The position numbers and the translations under genes were made by a program. From positions 62,001 through 126,000 of the forward strand of contig NZ_CP039381.1 in NCBI RefSeq assembly GCF_005601135.1: a stretch of 64,000 nucleotides of DNA, written 5' to 3'. Positions 1 to 9,603 of the stretch are shown here, in pieces; position 1 is the first letter of the stretch; every line of letters starts with the position of its first letter. Below the pieces are notes generated by a model. The model was given only the letters and a program-made list of their open reading frames with translations, was not told the origin of the DNA and did not search any database. Origin of the DNA: Ruminococcus bovis (lineage in GTDB: Bacteria > Bacillota > Clostridia > Oscillospirales > Acutalibacteraceae).

Positions 1-1614
1 GGCATATTTTTCGATTAATAGTGCTAATGTTCTTTCGTAGCAACCTACAGATGTACGGTGAATAATATAAGGGTTCTTCTTCTGACCATCCTTATCAACA
101 TATTCCATACCAAACTTTTCAGCTAAGAACTGGTCAATCTGGATTGTGATTAGAGTATCTTCCTTACCAAATACATTCTTAATCTGTACATCAAGCTTTG
201 GACCATAGAAAGCAGCTTCACCTTTACCTACTGAATAAGGAATTTCCAGGTCATCAAGGATCTTCTTCATAACACCCTGTGCTTCATCCCAATCTTCAGC
301 AGTACCAATATACTTTTCTGTATTTTCAGGATCCCACTGTGAGAAACGATAAGAAACATCTTCATATAGACCTAGTGTCTTTAGTGTATATTTAACTAAG
401 TCTAGGCACTGAGCAAATTCATCTTCAAGCTGATCAGGTGTACACATTAAGTGACCTTCAGAAATTGTAAACTGTCTTACACGAATTAGACCATGCATTT
501 CGCCTGATGCTTCATTTCTAAATAGAGTTGAAGTTTCTGACAATCTCATAGGTAGGTCACGATATGAACGCTGTCTGTTTAGGAATACTTGATACTGGAA
601 AGGACAAGTCATTGGACGAAGTGCAAATACTTCATCATCCTTTTCTTCATCACCAAGAACAAACATACCGTCTTTGTAATGGTCCCAGTGACCTGAGATT
701 TTGTATAGATCAGACTTTGCCATTAAAGGTGTCTTTGTTAACTGCCAACCACGCTTTGCTTCTTCGTCTTCAATCCATCTCTGTAAAATCTGAATAATCT
801 TTGCACCCTTAGGTAGAAGTACAGGTAAACCCTGACCGATACAATCAACTGTTGTAAATAGTTCAAGTTCACGACCTAGCTTGTTGTGGTCTCTTGACTT
901 TGCTTCTTCCATCATTTCCAGGTATTCATCAAGCATTGATGCCTTAGGGAAAGCTATACCATAAACTCTGCATAGCTGATGGTTGTTTGAGTCACCTCTC
1001 CAATAAGCACCTGTACAGTTTGTTAAAGCAACAGCCTTTAGAACTGATACATCCATTAGGTGAGGACCTGCACATAGGTCAATAAATTCATCCTGCTGAT
1101 AGAAAGAAATAGGTTCGTTCTTATCGGCATGTTCCTTACAAAGTTCTACCTTATAAGGTTCATTCATTTCTTCTAACTTTTTGATTGCATCTTGTGGAGA
1201 AAGTTCAAACTTTTCAAGTTTGATTTTGCTCTTAACAATCTTCTTCATTTCAGCAGTAATCTTGTCTAGGTCTTCCTGTGAGAATGGTTTTTCCACATCA
1301 AAGTCATAGTAGAAGCCTGTGTCAATTGCAGGACCGATTGCACACTTTGCATTTGGATAAAGTCTTTTAACTGCTTGAGCAAGTACATGAGAAGCAGTAT
1401 GCCAAAATGCTTTCTTGCCATCCGGATCATCAAAAGTTAAAAAGTCTAAAGTACAATCATTATTAATTGGGGTACGAAGGTCATAAACCTCACCATCTAT
1501 CTTACAAGCACAAACTTGCTTAAAAAAGCCTCCTCCGAAACCTTTTACAATTTCGTATGGTGTTGTGCCATTTTCAAATTCCTTAACGTCATTTCTTAGT
1601 TTTACACTAACCAT
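1..1614 (-). CDS. thrS: threonyl-tRNA synthetase (3' end cut by window)
   Basis: Charges tRNA-Thr with threonine in the cytoplasm. The reading frame is open from the ATG at 1614 to the window edge (538 codons), so roughly the last 100 residues, mainly the anticodon-binding domain, lie outside. Seen: an N-terminal TGS-like segment, the editing-domain signature HTASHVLAQA near residue 70, and class II motif 3 (HRTSVGCYERTLALLIEKYA) at the cut end. A good ribosome binding site (AAGGAG) precedes the ATG. The gene sits behind a T-box leader, which is the usual control for thrS in Firmicutes. No ORF is interrupted within the visible part. Confidence 0.97.
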   Translation of the reverse strand, partial: MVSVKLRNDVKEFENGTTPYEIVKGFGGGFFKQVCACKIDGEVYDLRTPINNDCTLDFLTFDDPDGKKAFWHTASHVLAQAVKRLYPNAKCAIGPAIDTGFYYDFDVEKPFSQEDLDKITAEMKKIVKSKIKLEKFELSPQDAIKKLEEMNEPYKVELCKEHADKNEPISFYQQDEFIDLCAGPHLMDVSVLKAVALTNCTGAYWRGDSNNHQLCRVYGIAFPKASMLDEYLEMMEEAKSRDHNKLGRELELFTTVDCIGQGLPVLLPKGAKIIQILQRWIEDEEAKRGWQLTKTPLMAKSDLYKISGHWDHYKDGMFVLGDEEKDDEVFALRPMTCPFQYQVFLNRQRSYRDLPMRLSETSTLFRNEASGEMHGLIRVRQFTISEGHLMCTPDQLEDEFAQCLDLVKYTLKTLGLYEDVSYRFSQWDPENTEKYIGTAEDWDEAQGVMKKILDDLEIPYSVGKGEAAFYGPKLDVQIKNVFGKEDTLITIQIDQFLAEKFGMEYVDKDGQKKNPYIIHRTSVGCYERTLALLIEKYA

Positions 1615-1629
1615 ATTGATTTCTCCTTT

Positions 1630-1870
1630 GTATAAAAATAAAAGCCCCAATATTCTATAAAAGAATATTGGGACGATATAAACTAAATCGTGGTTCCACC
1701 CAAGTTCGGTATAAAAACCCTCATTTACCTTTAACGGAGTTAACCGGTATGTCATTTCCTACATACACTCAAAGGTAGTAACTAAAAGCTCCTAAATATT
1801 TTGCCTTACAGCTAATAAGCAAAACTCTCTTGATTCGGTGGCTAATAATCGTGTCCTTCTCAACGCTTTA
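1630..1870 (-). promoter_or_regulatory. T-box leader of thrS
   Basis: The minus strand carries the T-box core GGGTGGAACCACGA at 1701-1688. It is followed by an intrinsic terminator (11-bp arms 1646-1656 and 1662-1672, then a U-rich tail towards thrS). Upstream are a GTATGT/ACATAC hairpin and a TTAAC/GTTAA hairpin, as expected for the leader stems. Uncharged tRNA-Thr should stabilise the antiterminator and allow thrS transcription. The bulge reads UGGA, which would pair with a tRNA ending in U-CCA; that agrees with tRNA-Thr in Bacillus-type bacteria (family knowledge). I could not place the specifier codon with confidence. Confidence 0.93.
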
Positions 1871-1875
1871 GATTT

Positions 1876-1904
1876 ATATTATCACTTTAATTTTCTATTG
1901 TCAA
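1876..1904 (-). promoter_or_regulatory. promoter of the thrS leader
   Basis: On the minus strand TTGACA (1904-1899) and TAATAT (1881-1876) are separated by 17 bases. They lie immediately upstream of the T-box leader. The -35 is perfect and the -10 matches consensus at four of six positions. Confidence 0.6.
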
Positions 1905-1913
1905 TTACTATTT

Positions 1914-3071
1914 TTAATTTTCTTCATCTTCCGGAGATAAATCTTTATCATTTTTACCGGAAGTGATTTCCAGAATAAGTCTATCTACATTAGAAATTTT
2001 TTCTTCTGTTGTAAGTTCTTTGTCGTTTTCATCACTACCTGATACTACAGGATAGTCCTCAACATACTTACCATAAGTTGCACCTGTTGGGAAATAGCCA
2101 CTGTCTCTGGTATCAATAGACTGAAAACTACTGTCGTGAGTGATATATAGATTACCGTTCTTACGCTCTTTAGCTTGGATTTTCTCAAAACTTTTTAGCT
2201 TTTGATTACGGATTTCTTCATTAAGTTCAAGGATTTCTTCTTGTGACTCAATAATTCTAACTTCATCTTTATTTTTACTATACTTTGAGATTTCCAACAT
2301 AAAAGCTACTGCATACAAAGCAAATAAGGTTAACTCACAAGCCTTGATGATTTCCATATAATAACCACTTGTATAACCGTTAAGAATCAGTTTTGTTACA
2401 ATTTGAACATCATATGTTACAAGTACTGAAACTAAAGGAATACCAAAAAGAATAATCTCTTTCACATAATTTTTTTGGTTTAACATTGAAATTATTGAAG
2501 TAGCTGAAAGTAAATACAGTGACAAGAAAAGATAGATAAACAAATCAAGTACATCAGTCATTACAACTGAACTTGCACTGTTCTCTGTTAAAGCAGTAAA
2601 CAATTTTACAACACACCATAGAGGTACTGTTAACATTAACAGTGAAACAGTTGATGGTGGTTTTTTGCCACTAATATGAGTCCAACTAAGTAGGAACAAA
2701 CCAAAAGCTGCAACACAAGAAAGGATAATATTTAAAAGTGTAGTTGAAGTATAATTCTTGTAAATTAAGATTGATGGCAAGTAACAACAAACATCAACTA
2801 TAAGTGCTACTGCTGAAAATAAACACATTGAACCTGCAAATGTGTTCTTCTTATAATTATAAACAGAAGCAGTCTTTTTATCAGTAACAGACATAATAAA
2901 CAAAATAATAAACTGAACAAAAACAAGTCCTATTGTAACATATGATGCAATTATATTGTCATTGCCAAAAATACTGTTACCGGTTTGTTCTGTATAAATT
3001 TGATACACTTTAGTTATTGACATTAATAATATTGTAGGTATTAATGTAAACCACATCTTCTTATACTTCAT
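1914..3071 (-). CDS. multi-pass membrane protein of unknown function
   Basis: I do not recognise the family. The 385-residue protein has about seven hydrophobic helices in residues 1-265. A cytoplasmic tail follows: a short Glu/Lys-rich coiled coil (about 270-305) and then a polar, acidic region ending in DEEN. There is no catalytic motif I can name. It starts 21 bases after the stop of the upstream D,D-carboxypeptidase gene on the same strand, so the two probably form an operon. A role in the cell envelope or sporulation is guilt by association only. Confidence 0.7.
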   Translation of the reverse strand: MKYKKMWFTLIPTILLMSITKVYQIYTEQTGNSIFGNDNIIASYVTIGLVFVQFIILFIMSVTDKKTASVYNYKKNTFAGSMCLFSAVALIVDVCCYLPSILIYKNYTSTTLLNIILSCVAAFGLFLLSWTHISGKKPPSTVSLLMLTVPLWCVVKLFTALTENSASSVVMTDVLDLFIYLFLSLYLLSATSIISMLNQKNYVKEIILFGIPLVSVLVTYDVQIVTKLILNGYTSGYYMEIIKACELTLFALYAVAFMLEISKYSKNKDEVRIIESQEEILELNEEIRNQKLKSFEKIQAKERKNGNLYITHDSSFQSIDTRDSGYFPTGATYGKYVEDYPVVSGSDENDKELTTEEKISNVDRLILEITSGKNDKDLSPEDEEN

Positions 3072-3092
3072 AAAAATATCCTTTATAAGTTA

Positions 3093-4466
3093 TTACATAT
3101 CACGATAATGCTTTACTCTTCTTTTCTTTGACTTTTTCTGTCTGTTGTGTTTAACAACAACAAATAGATAAATTGCAAATAGGATTACAACAATAATTGC
3201 TGCAATAATAAAGTAGATTGAAGTAAATACATTTTTCAAAATATCAAGTACATAAAGAAGAGTACTTCTCTCTACTGTTTCATCAGCTACAAGGTTAAAG
3301 GTAGAAACCTTTTCGCCTTTATAATAAACTGATGCTTTACCTACATAGTCACCTTCTTTAATAGGTGCATCTATTGAGTCAGGCACATCTGTTTTGATAG
3401 TAATTTCTTTATCCTTAACACTGCTTGGTAGAAGAATATTAAAGTCATCTTCTGCACTTAACTGAATAGAATTTTTATCCCAAGACAAATCTACCTTTTC
3501 TTCACATACAGGAGTTTCTCTTGAAACAATTTCTTTAAGTTCAATATTTTGGAATGCCCAACGGAACAAAGCTGCTGCATCTTCCATATTGTAATATTCA
3601 TCAATGCCTTGTTCTTCGTTATATGGTGCTTTCATAAGAACTGCCATATAACTATAACCATCAGCTACTGCCTGAGTAACTAAGCAACGACCTGCCTGAT
3701 CTGTTGTACCTGTCTTGATACCCTTGGCATACTGATAATAATATTCAGTAGTTGAGTCAATTAGGTGGTTAGTTGATGAATAATATGTATCACCGATTGT
3801 ATAGGAAATTGTATTTGTAATATCTGAGAATTCAGGTAGCATAAGTGCATAACTTGCAATTTTGTACATATCTTCGGCAGTTGTATAGTGGTTAGCATCA
3901 TGTAGACCATGAGGGTTTACAAAATGAGTGTTCTTACACTTAAGTTCCTTAGCCTTATCATTCATCATCTGAACAAAGTGAGTAACACCACCTTCACCAC
4001 CAACATAGTCAGCAAGTACAAGGGCTGCATCATTACCGGAAGAAATCATCAAACACTTTAATAACTGTTCAATAGTAAAAGATTTACCGATATTATCGGA
4101 AACAGCAGACTGTGAACTGCCTGTACCTTCAAGTGGCTTTAGGACACTTGCCTTAATCTTAACCTTCTGAGTAAAGTCACTTACATTTTCAGCAACTACT
4201 ACATAAGTCATAATCTTTGTTAGAGATGCAGGGTATCTCTTTACATCAGCATTTTTACTATATACTGTAACACCTGTATCTAGGTTTACAAGCAAAACTG
4301 TTTCTGACTTTGTCTTTACATTACAACCAAAATCAAAGTTAGAAATAGTTGCCGAGTCCTTATTAATATTTGAAGAAGTTGTTGCACTTACCGGTAAAGC
4401 AAGTGATGAACACAAAACGAATGTAACTAAAATTACTGAAATTATTGAAAAAATTCTTTTTTTCAT
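3093..4466 (-). CDS. D-alanyl-D-alanine carboxypeptidase, S11 (DacF/PBP5-like)
   Basis: Trims the terminal D-Ala from peptidoglycan stem peptides outside the membrane. Seen in the 457 residues: an N-terminal signal peptide (first ~28 residues, ending near VSA), the penicillin-binding triad SLTK (near residue 82), SGN (in SSGNDAAL) and KTG (in GIKTGTTDQAG). A beta-rich C-terminal domain follows, then one transmembrane helix near residues 413-440 and a basic tail RQKKSKKRRVKHYRDM. Classical PBP5 proteins use an amphipathic anchor, so the true C-terminal helix is a variant. It heads a likely two-gene operon with the downstream membrane protein. DacF is the sporulation paralogue, but I cannot tell the paralogues apart here. 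Confidence 0.92.
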   Translation of the reverse strand: MKKRIFSIISVILVTFVLCSSLALPVSATTSSNINKDSATISNFDFGCNVKTKSETVLLVNLDTGVTVYSKNADVKRYPASLTKIMTYVVVAENVSDFTQKVKIKASVLKPLEGTGSSQSAVSDNIGKSFTIEQLLKCLMISSGNDAALVLADYVGGEGGVTHFVQMMNDKAKELKCKNTHFVNPHGLHDANHYTTAEDMYKIASYALMLPEFSDITNTISYTIGDTYYSSTNHLIDSTTEYYYQYAKGIKTGTTDQAGRCLVTQAVADGYSYMAVLMKAPYNEEQGIDEYYNMEDAAALFRWAFQNIELKEIVSRETPVCEEKVDLSWDKNSIQLSAEDDFNILLPSSVKDKEITIKTDVPDSIDAPIKEGDYVGKASVYYKGEKVSTFNLVADETVERSTLLYVLDILKNVFTSIYFIIAAIIVVILFAIYLFVVVKHNRQKKSKKRRVKHYRDM

Positions 4467-4503
4467 AGAAAAAATACCTCTTATATGTTAATATATCATA
4501 TAT

Positions 4504-4532
4504 ACTATACTACAAAACTGATTTACTTTCAA
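4504..4532 (-). promoter_or_regulatory. promoter of the carboxypeptidase gene
   Basis: Minus strand TTGAAA (4532-4527), a 17-base spacer, and TATAGT (4509-4504), about 40 bases before the start codon. It lies in the short divergent gap shared with the metallophosphoesterase gene. Confidence 0.65.
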
Positions 4533-4561
4533 TCAAAATTTTAAATTTTAGGTGATACTTT

Positions 4562-5248
4562 TTGATTTACATAACAGGTGATAAGCATGGGGACATTTCT
4601 TTCTTTAAAAGAAAAGAAATGAAAAAGCTAAAAAAGAATGATTACTTAATAATAACAGGTGACTTTGGTTTCTTTTGGAACAATAGTAGGCAAGAAATCG
4701 AAAATCTGAAATATTTAATGAGACAACCATATAAAATACTATTTGTTGATGGTACTCACGAAAATTTTAATATGATAGAAAAGTACCCTATTGTAAAATT
4801 CGGTGGTGCTAAAGCTAGAAAAATTGCACACAACATTTATCATTTAATGAGAGGTCAGGTGTATATTATAGAAAAGAAAGGTATCTTTACCTTTGGTGGT
4901 GGAGTTAGCAGAGATTTACAGAAAATGCTTGACATTAATATGTGGTTTGAAAGAGAAATGCCTAGCAAGGAAGAATTTATTGAAGGTGCAAGACAACTTA
5001 ATAAATTCGGTGGTAAACTGGATTACATTATTACTCACGAACCACCTACTCAAATTAAAGGTATTATTAATCCTGACTTAAAACCTAATGCAGTTAATAT
5101 TTACCTTGAACAAATTGCTGAACAAGTTACCTTTGACAAATGGTTCTTTGGATATGCACATATTGATGAAGAAGTCAGACCAAATTATTTTAGTGTGTTT
5201 AATGAACTTTTGCCGGTTAATAAAAAGGAAAAACCCAGAATTTTTTAA
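4562..5248 (+). CDS. small calcineurin-like metallophosphoesterase
   Basis: A 228-residue cytoplasmic protein that starts at a TTG with AGGTGAT six bases upstream. Metal-binding motifs of the calcineurin-like fold are visible in order: GDKHGD at residues 6-11, GDFGFFW near 34, GTHENF (the GNHE position, with Thr replacing Asn) near 64, and THEPP near 159. A late histidine (YAHID) fits the last metal ligand. The substrate is unknown; such proteins act as phosphodiesterases or protein phosphatases. It is a lone gene between a divergent dac operon and a convergent recG, and it ends at a bidirectional terminator. Confidence 0.82.
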   Translation: MIYITGDKHGDISFFKRKEMKKLKKNDYLIITGDFGFFWNNSRQEIENLKYLMRQPYKILFVDGTHENFNMIEKYPIVKFGGAKARKIAHNIYHLMRGQVYIIEKKGIFTFGGGVSRDLQKMLDINMWFEREMPSKEEFIEGARQLNKFGGKLDYIITHEPPTQIKGIINPDLKPNAVNIYLEQIAEQVTFDKWFFGYAHIDEEVRPNYFSVFNELLPVNKKEKPRIF

Positions 5249-5270
5249 CTTATTCTTATATATAAAGAAA

Positions 5271-5293
5271 ACTGCTTGAACAAATCAAGCAGT
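5271..5293. terminator. bidirectional intrinsic terminator
   Basis: Arms ACTGCTTGA and TCAAGCAGT (9 bp) around a 5-base loop, with a T-run on the plus side and an A-rich stretch on the other. It serves the convergent metallophosphoesterase and recG genes. Confidence 0.9.
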
Positions 5294-5314
5294 TTTTTCT
5301 TTTATGGAAATATA

Positions 5315-7372
5315 TTAATTTAAACTTTCTCCACCTACTCTGCCAAAGAGTTGGTTAATTTCAGCCTTGATGCCTTTGTATTCATCTTCACTTAGGTCAC
5401 TTGACTTTTTCAGAATTTCTTCAGCACACATTTGTGCCTCATTTAAATCTTCCATATTGCCTAAATCGGCAATTTTCATTTCAGGTAAACCATGTTGTTT
5501 CTCACCAAAAAAGTCACCCGGTCCTCTAAGTTTCAAGTCCTCATCAGCAATTTCAAAACCATTTGAAGTGCGTTTCATAGTTTCAAGTCTTTTGATAGTA
5601 TCATGAGTAGTGTTGTCGGAAACTAGGATACAATAACTTTTTTCACTACCTCTACCTACTCTACCTCTTAACTGATGAAGTTGAGAAAGACCAAACCTTT
5701 CAGCATTTTCTATCATAATAATATTTGCATTTGGCACATCAACACCAACTTCAATTACTGTTGTGGAAACTAGGACTTGAATTTTGTTATCCTTAAAGTC
5801 ATTCATTACCTTTTCTTTATCTGCAGGTTTCATTTTACCATGAATAAGACCTACATTTATATTTTGAAAGTCAGTATGATTTCTCAAAGTTTCTGCATAC
5901 ATTTCTGCTGAATGTAGGTTAAGCATTTGGTTTTCACTTTCATCTACCAAAGGACAAACAATATAGCATTGATGACCTTCTTCAACATTTTTCTTAATAA
6001 AACCCAATGCTCTTGCTCTCTTTTTACCGTCAATCAGTAAAGTATCAATCACCTGTCTTCCAGGTGGTAATTCATCAATTATAGAAATATCAAGGTCACC
6101 GTAAATAATAAGTCCTAAAGTTCTCGGAATAGGTGTTGCACTCATTACTAACAAATGTGGGTGGTTGCCCTTTGAAAGCAAGGTTGACCTTTGACCTACA
6201 CCGAATCTATGTTGTTCATCAGTTATTGCAAGTGCTAATGACTTAAATTCGGTATCTTTTGTTAACAATGCATGAGTACCTATAACAAGGTTAGTTTCTC
6301 CTGAGGCAAGTTTTTCTCTTGCTAATTTTTTATTTTTAGGAGTTAATGAACCTGTTAGCAAATCTACTTTTATATCGGTATTTTCCAGTAATTTTGAAAT
6401 ACTTTCATAATGCTGTTGAGCTAAAATTTCTGTCGGTACCATAAAAGCTACTTGGTAGCCATTCTTAATAACACTATATGCTACTGCTGAGGCAACTGCA
6501 GTTTTACCTGAACCAACATCACCTTGAACAAGTCTGTTCATTGGTGAGCGTTTGTTCATCATATCATTTAGGCAATCATCAATAGTTCTTTTCTGTGCAT
6601 TTGTTAGATTAAATGGCAACATACTTAAAAATTCATCTGTATAATTCTTCTGGAGAACAATACCGTTTTCTTCTTTAGTATTACTTTTTAGAAATTTCAG
6701 TCCTAATATTAAAACTAAAAGTTCTTCAAAAACCAATCTTCTTCTTGAAGTGTAAAGTTCATCACTATCAAGAGGAAAATGAATTTTCCTAATTGCATAG
6801 TCAAGGCTTTGCAAGTTGTATTTATCCCTTATCCACTGAGGTAATGGGTCGTTTACCTTTTCCGGTAATAGGTCTAAGGCATTCTTTACTGCATCTGTGA
6901 CAATTCTATTATTAAGTCCGGCAGTTAAAGGATAAATAGGGTGAATTGAAGTACCGTCACTGACCTTTGCAAAAGTAGGTGCAATCATTTGCAAACCTGA
7001 TTTAGCCTGAGTTATTTTTCCAAAAAAGAAATATTCTTCATTTTGCTTTATCATTTGGCTAATATATTTATTATTAAAGTAAAGCAAAGTTACTGCACCA
7101 CTATCGTCATAAGCCATTGCCTTACAAATCATCTTGCCACTACCACGAGCAAAACCAACTTTGAAAGCAGTTCCTACAGTTGCCCTAATACACACATTAA
7201 TACCGATTTCAGCCTCTTTGATAGGAGTAGGACTGCTCCAATCCTCATAGTTACGAGGATAATATCTAATTAAGTCACCAACAGAATATACAGAAAGATT
7301 GTGAAAAAGTTCTGCTCTCTTCTCTCCTATTCCTTTAAGGCATTCAATTTTCTTTTTAAATAGACTTGCCAT
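5315..7372 (-). CDS. recG: ATP-dependent DNA helicase RecG
   Basis: Branch-migrates Holliday junctions and remodels stalled replication forks. The protein is full length (about 685 residues). It has an N-terminal wedge/OB domain (about 60-150) and SF2 motifs: Walker A GDVGSGKTAVA near 280, DEQHRFG (motif II) near 385, SATPIPRT, and the TRG-type C-terminus with QLRGRVGRG. I place the start at 7372 because GAGG sits seven bases before that ATG; an in-frame ATG at 7384 overlaps this site. A terminator separates it from the upstream DAK2 gene, so it may depend on readthrough or on its own weak promoter. Confidence 0.96.
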   Translation of the reverse strand: MASLFKKKIECLKGIGEKRAELFHNLSVYSVGDLIRYYPRNYEDWSSPTPIKEAEIGINVCIRATVGTAFKVGFARGSGKMICKAMAYDDSGAVTLLYFNNKYISQMIKQNEEYFFFGKITQAKSGLQMIAPTFAKVSDGTSIHPIYPLTAGLNNRIVTDAVKNALDLLPEKVNDPLPQWIRDKYNLQSLDYAIRKIHFPLDSDELYTSRRRLVFEELLVLILGLKFLKSNTKEENGIVLQKNYTDEFLSMLPFNLTNAQKRTIDDCLNDMMNKRSPMNRLVQGDVGSGKTAVASAVAYSVIKNGYQVAFMVPTEILAQQHYESISKLLENTDIKVDLLTGSLTPKNKKLAREKLASGETNLVIGTHALLTKDTEFKSLALAITDEQHRFGVGQRSTLLSKGNHPHLLVMSATPIPRTLGLIIYGDLDISIIDELPPGRQVIDTLLIDGKKRARALGFIKKNVEEGHQCYIVCPLVDESENQMLNLHSAEMYAETLRNHTDFQNINVGLIHGKMKPADKEKVMNDFKDNKIQVLVSTTVIEVGVDVPNANIIMIENAERFGLSQLHQLRGRVGRGSEKSYCILVSDNTTHDTIKRLETMKRTSNGFEIADEDLKLRGPGDFFGEKQHGLPEMKIADLGNMEDLNEAQMCAEEILKKSSDLSEDEYKGIKAEINQLFGRVGGESLN

Positions 7373-7404
7373 ATTATACCTCATAAAATCTTATAAACAA
7401 AAAA

Positions 7405-7422
7405 GGCAGGAAAAATCCTGCC
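7405..7422 (-). terminator. terminator between fakA and recG
   Basis: Minus strand GGCAGGA and TCCTGCC arms with a 4-base A/T loop, followed by a run of T. It lies in the short fakA-recG gap. Confidence 0.8.
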
Positions 7423-7439
7423 CTTTTAAAACTTCTAAA

Positions 7440-9080
7440 TTAATATTCTACACCCATAATGTAGTAATATACCGGCTGGTCACCCTTGATTAGTGAAATA
7501 TCAATGTTGCTACCGTACTTTTCAAGCAATGCTTCATAAGCCTCGTTAGCTTCTTCTTCTGTAATATCTTCACCGTAAATTAGAGTAACAAATGATGCAC
7601 CCTTTTTGATAACTTCTTTTGCTAGTTTTAGAAGAGCTTTCTGAGAAGACTTTTCGCAAACACAAAGTTTGCCGTCTTTAAGACCGATAATCTCTCCTTC
7701 TTTAATCTTCTTTCCACCAAATTCGCTATCTCTGGCAGCAAATGTAATCTGTCCTGTTACAACATTCTTAACTGACTCAGACATAACTTCTAGGTTTTCT
7801 TCAACTGTAGAATCTTCATCATAGTTGATAAGAGCAGTTAAACCTTGAGAAATTGTCTTTGACTGAATTACATAAACTTCTCTGTCATCTACCATATCAA
7901 CAGCCTGCTGAGCAGCCATAATAATATTCTTGTTATTTGGAAGTACAACAACTACCTTTGCAGGTGTTGCCATAATTGCATCATAAATATCATCAGTTGA
8001 TGGGTTCATACTCTGACCACCTGAAACAATGTGGTTACAACCCATATCTGTAAATAATTCTGAAAGACCTTCACCGGCTGCAACTGAAACAAAACCGATT
8101 TCTTCTGTTGGTTCAGCCTTTTGTAGCTTAGGTGCTTTTTCTTCTGTAGCACCGGCATTCTTGTGTTGTTCTTTCATATTTTCAACTTTAACAGTTAGTA
8201 ACTGACCGTACTTTAGACCTTTTTGTAGTGCCATACCAGGGTTATCTGTATGAACATGAACCTTAATGATTTCTTCATCATCAACAACTACAACACAGTC
8301 ACCGATAGACATTAAATATTCCTTTAGGTCTTGTGGGTCTGCTAAACACTCAGTATCTCTGCCAACAATAAACTCTGTACAATAAGTAAAGTTAATTACT
8401 TCATCAAACTGAGCTGCTGCACTTTCAAAGCTATCTGTTGTAGCTTCTGTTTCTTCTTCAAATGGGATAATCTCATCATCAGCAATAACAGAAAGCATAC
8501 CCCGGAAGATAACTAACAAACCTTTACCACCGGCATCAACAACACCTGCTTTTTTAAGTACAGGTAAGAACTTCGGTGTAAGTTCAAGAGCTTCTTCTGC
8601 TGCTCTGACTACTTCTGTCCAAACAATTGTAGCATTGCCTGTTTCAGTAATAATGTTCATACCTGCTTCATAAGCCATTCTAGCAACAGTAAGGATTGTA
8701 CCTTCTGCCGGTTTAGTAACAGCCTTATAAGCCTCATCAACACCAATACCTAAAGCATCAACTAAATCTTCACCATTAGCCTTTTCCTTATCCTTAAGAC
8801 CTTTTGCAAAACCTCTAAAGATAATTGAAAGGATAACACCTGAGTTACCTCTGGCGTTACGAAGCATAAAGGAAGCAGTCTTGGATGCTACTTCTGAAAT
8901 AGGAGCATCTTCTATCTTCTTAAGTTCCTTAGCTGCTGCAGAAATTGTCATTGACATATTTGTACCTGTATCACCGTCCGGTACAGGGAAAATATTTAAG
9001 TCATTTAGTGCTTGTTTTTGAGCACATATATTATTTGCACCTGAAATGATGGCATCTCTAAATACGTTACCGGTAATCAT
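7440..9080 (-). CDS. fakA: DAK2-domain protein, fatty-acid-kinase FakA/YloV type
   Basis: A 546-residue cytoplasmic kinase-like protein. The N-terminal DAK2 domain (about 1-200) carries the nucleotide/metal signature PVPDGDTGTNMSMT near residue 32. A central domain follows, then a C-terminal domain (about 320-546) with SVAAGEGL and NNKNIIMAA segments typical of YloV. In staphylococci this family phosphorylates fatty acids held by FakB proteins. No fakB is visible here. In many Firmicutes an Asp23-like gene sits just upstream; here the upstream gene is spoVS beyond a terminator. The fatty-acid role is inferred from the family. Confidence 0.88.
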   Translation of the reverse strand: MITGNVFRDAIISGANNICAQKQALNDLNIFPVPDGDTGTNMSMTISAAAKELKKIEDAPISEVASKTASFMLRNARGNSGVILSIIFRGFAKGLKDKEKANGEDLVDALGIGVDEAYKAVTKPAEGTILTVARMAYEAGMNIITETGNATIVWTEVVRAAEEALELTPKFLPVLKKAGVVDAGGKGLLVIFRGMLSVIADDEIIPFEEETEATTDSFESAAAQFDEVINFTYCTEFIVGRDTECLADPQDLKEYLMSIGDCVVVVDDEEIIKVHVHTDNPGMALQKGLKYGQLLTVKVENMKEQHKNAGATEEKAPKLQKAEPTEEIGFVSVAAGEGLSELFTDMGCNHIVSGGQSMNPSTDDIYDAIMATPAKVVVVLPNNKNIIMAAQQAVDMVDDREVYVIQSKTISQGLTALINYDEDSTVEENLEVMSESVKNVVTGQITFAARDSEFGGKKIKEGEIIGLKDGKLCVCEKSSQKALLKLAKEVIKKGASFVTLIYGEDITEEEANEAYEALLEKYGSNIDISLIKGDQPVYYYIMGVEY

Positions 9081-9136
9081 CTCATCACATCCTATCCTTA
9101 ACGATAATTAAATTCTTAACCATTATAACACAAAAA

Positions 9137-9161
9137 AAGGACTTGTACAAGACAAGCCCTT
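9137..9161 (-). terminator. terminator after spoVS
   Basis: Minus strand AAGGGCTTGT pairs with ACAAGTCCTT (one mismatch), followed by seven T. It ends the spoVS transcript before fakA. Confidence 0.85.
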
Positions 9162-9246
9162 AAAATAATTGTATAAAATTTCAGCTTTTTAAATAGAAAA
9201 AATTTCCATTTGTTTTGTTATTTCATAGTTATTCAACACTTTGTTA

Positions 9247-9510
9247 TTATTTTGTCGCTTTTTCTACTAAAAAACTCATTGCTGTGCGTTCTTCACCATT
9301 GATTTCTACATTTGTAAATGATGGTACACATACAATGTCACATTCTTCATTTAGATATGACCTTGCAACTGCAATTGACTTTACTGCTTGGTTAGTAGCA
9401 CCGGCACCTACTGCCTGAATTTCTACCTGGCCCTCATCACGAATAACTCCGGCTATTGCACCTGCAACAGAATTTGTTACTGATTTTGAAGATACTTTTA
9501 GTGTTTCCAT
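9247..9510 (-). CDS. spoVS: stage V sporulation protein S
   Basis: An 87-residue Alba-fold-like protein needed for late sporulation in Bacillus and conserved beyond spore formers. The sequence follows the family end to end, including the N-terminal LKVSSKS, the AGAIAGVIRDEG segment and GAGATNQAVKSIAVAR. It starts at an ATG with GGAGG upstream. The order ymdB then spoVS is the conserved arrangement seen downstream of rny in Firmicutes; rny itself is not visible here. A terminator follows. Confidence 0.96.
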   Translation of the reverse strand: METLKVSSKSVTNSVAGAIAGVIRDEGQVEIQAVGAGATNQAVKSIAVARSYLNEECDIVCVPSFTNVEINGEERTAMSFLVEKATK

Positions 9511-9603
9511 AATTCTTTTTCCTCCAACAAATAAAATGTTTAGTTATATTATAACTTATTAGTGTGGCAATTTCAAGAGTTTTATTACATATTTTGGTAT
9601 AAA

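Noticed and set aside
564..797. 77-residue plus-strand ORF
   Set aside because: It lies wholly antisense to thrS, with no ribosome site or recognisable protein features.
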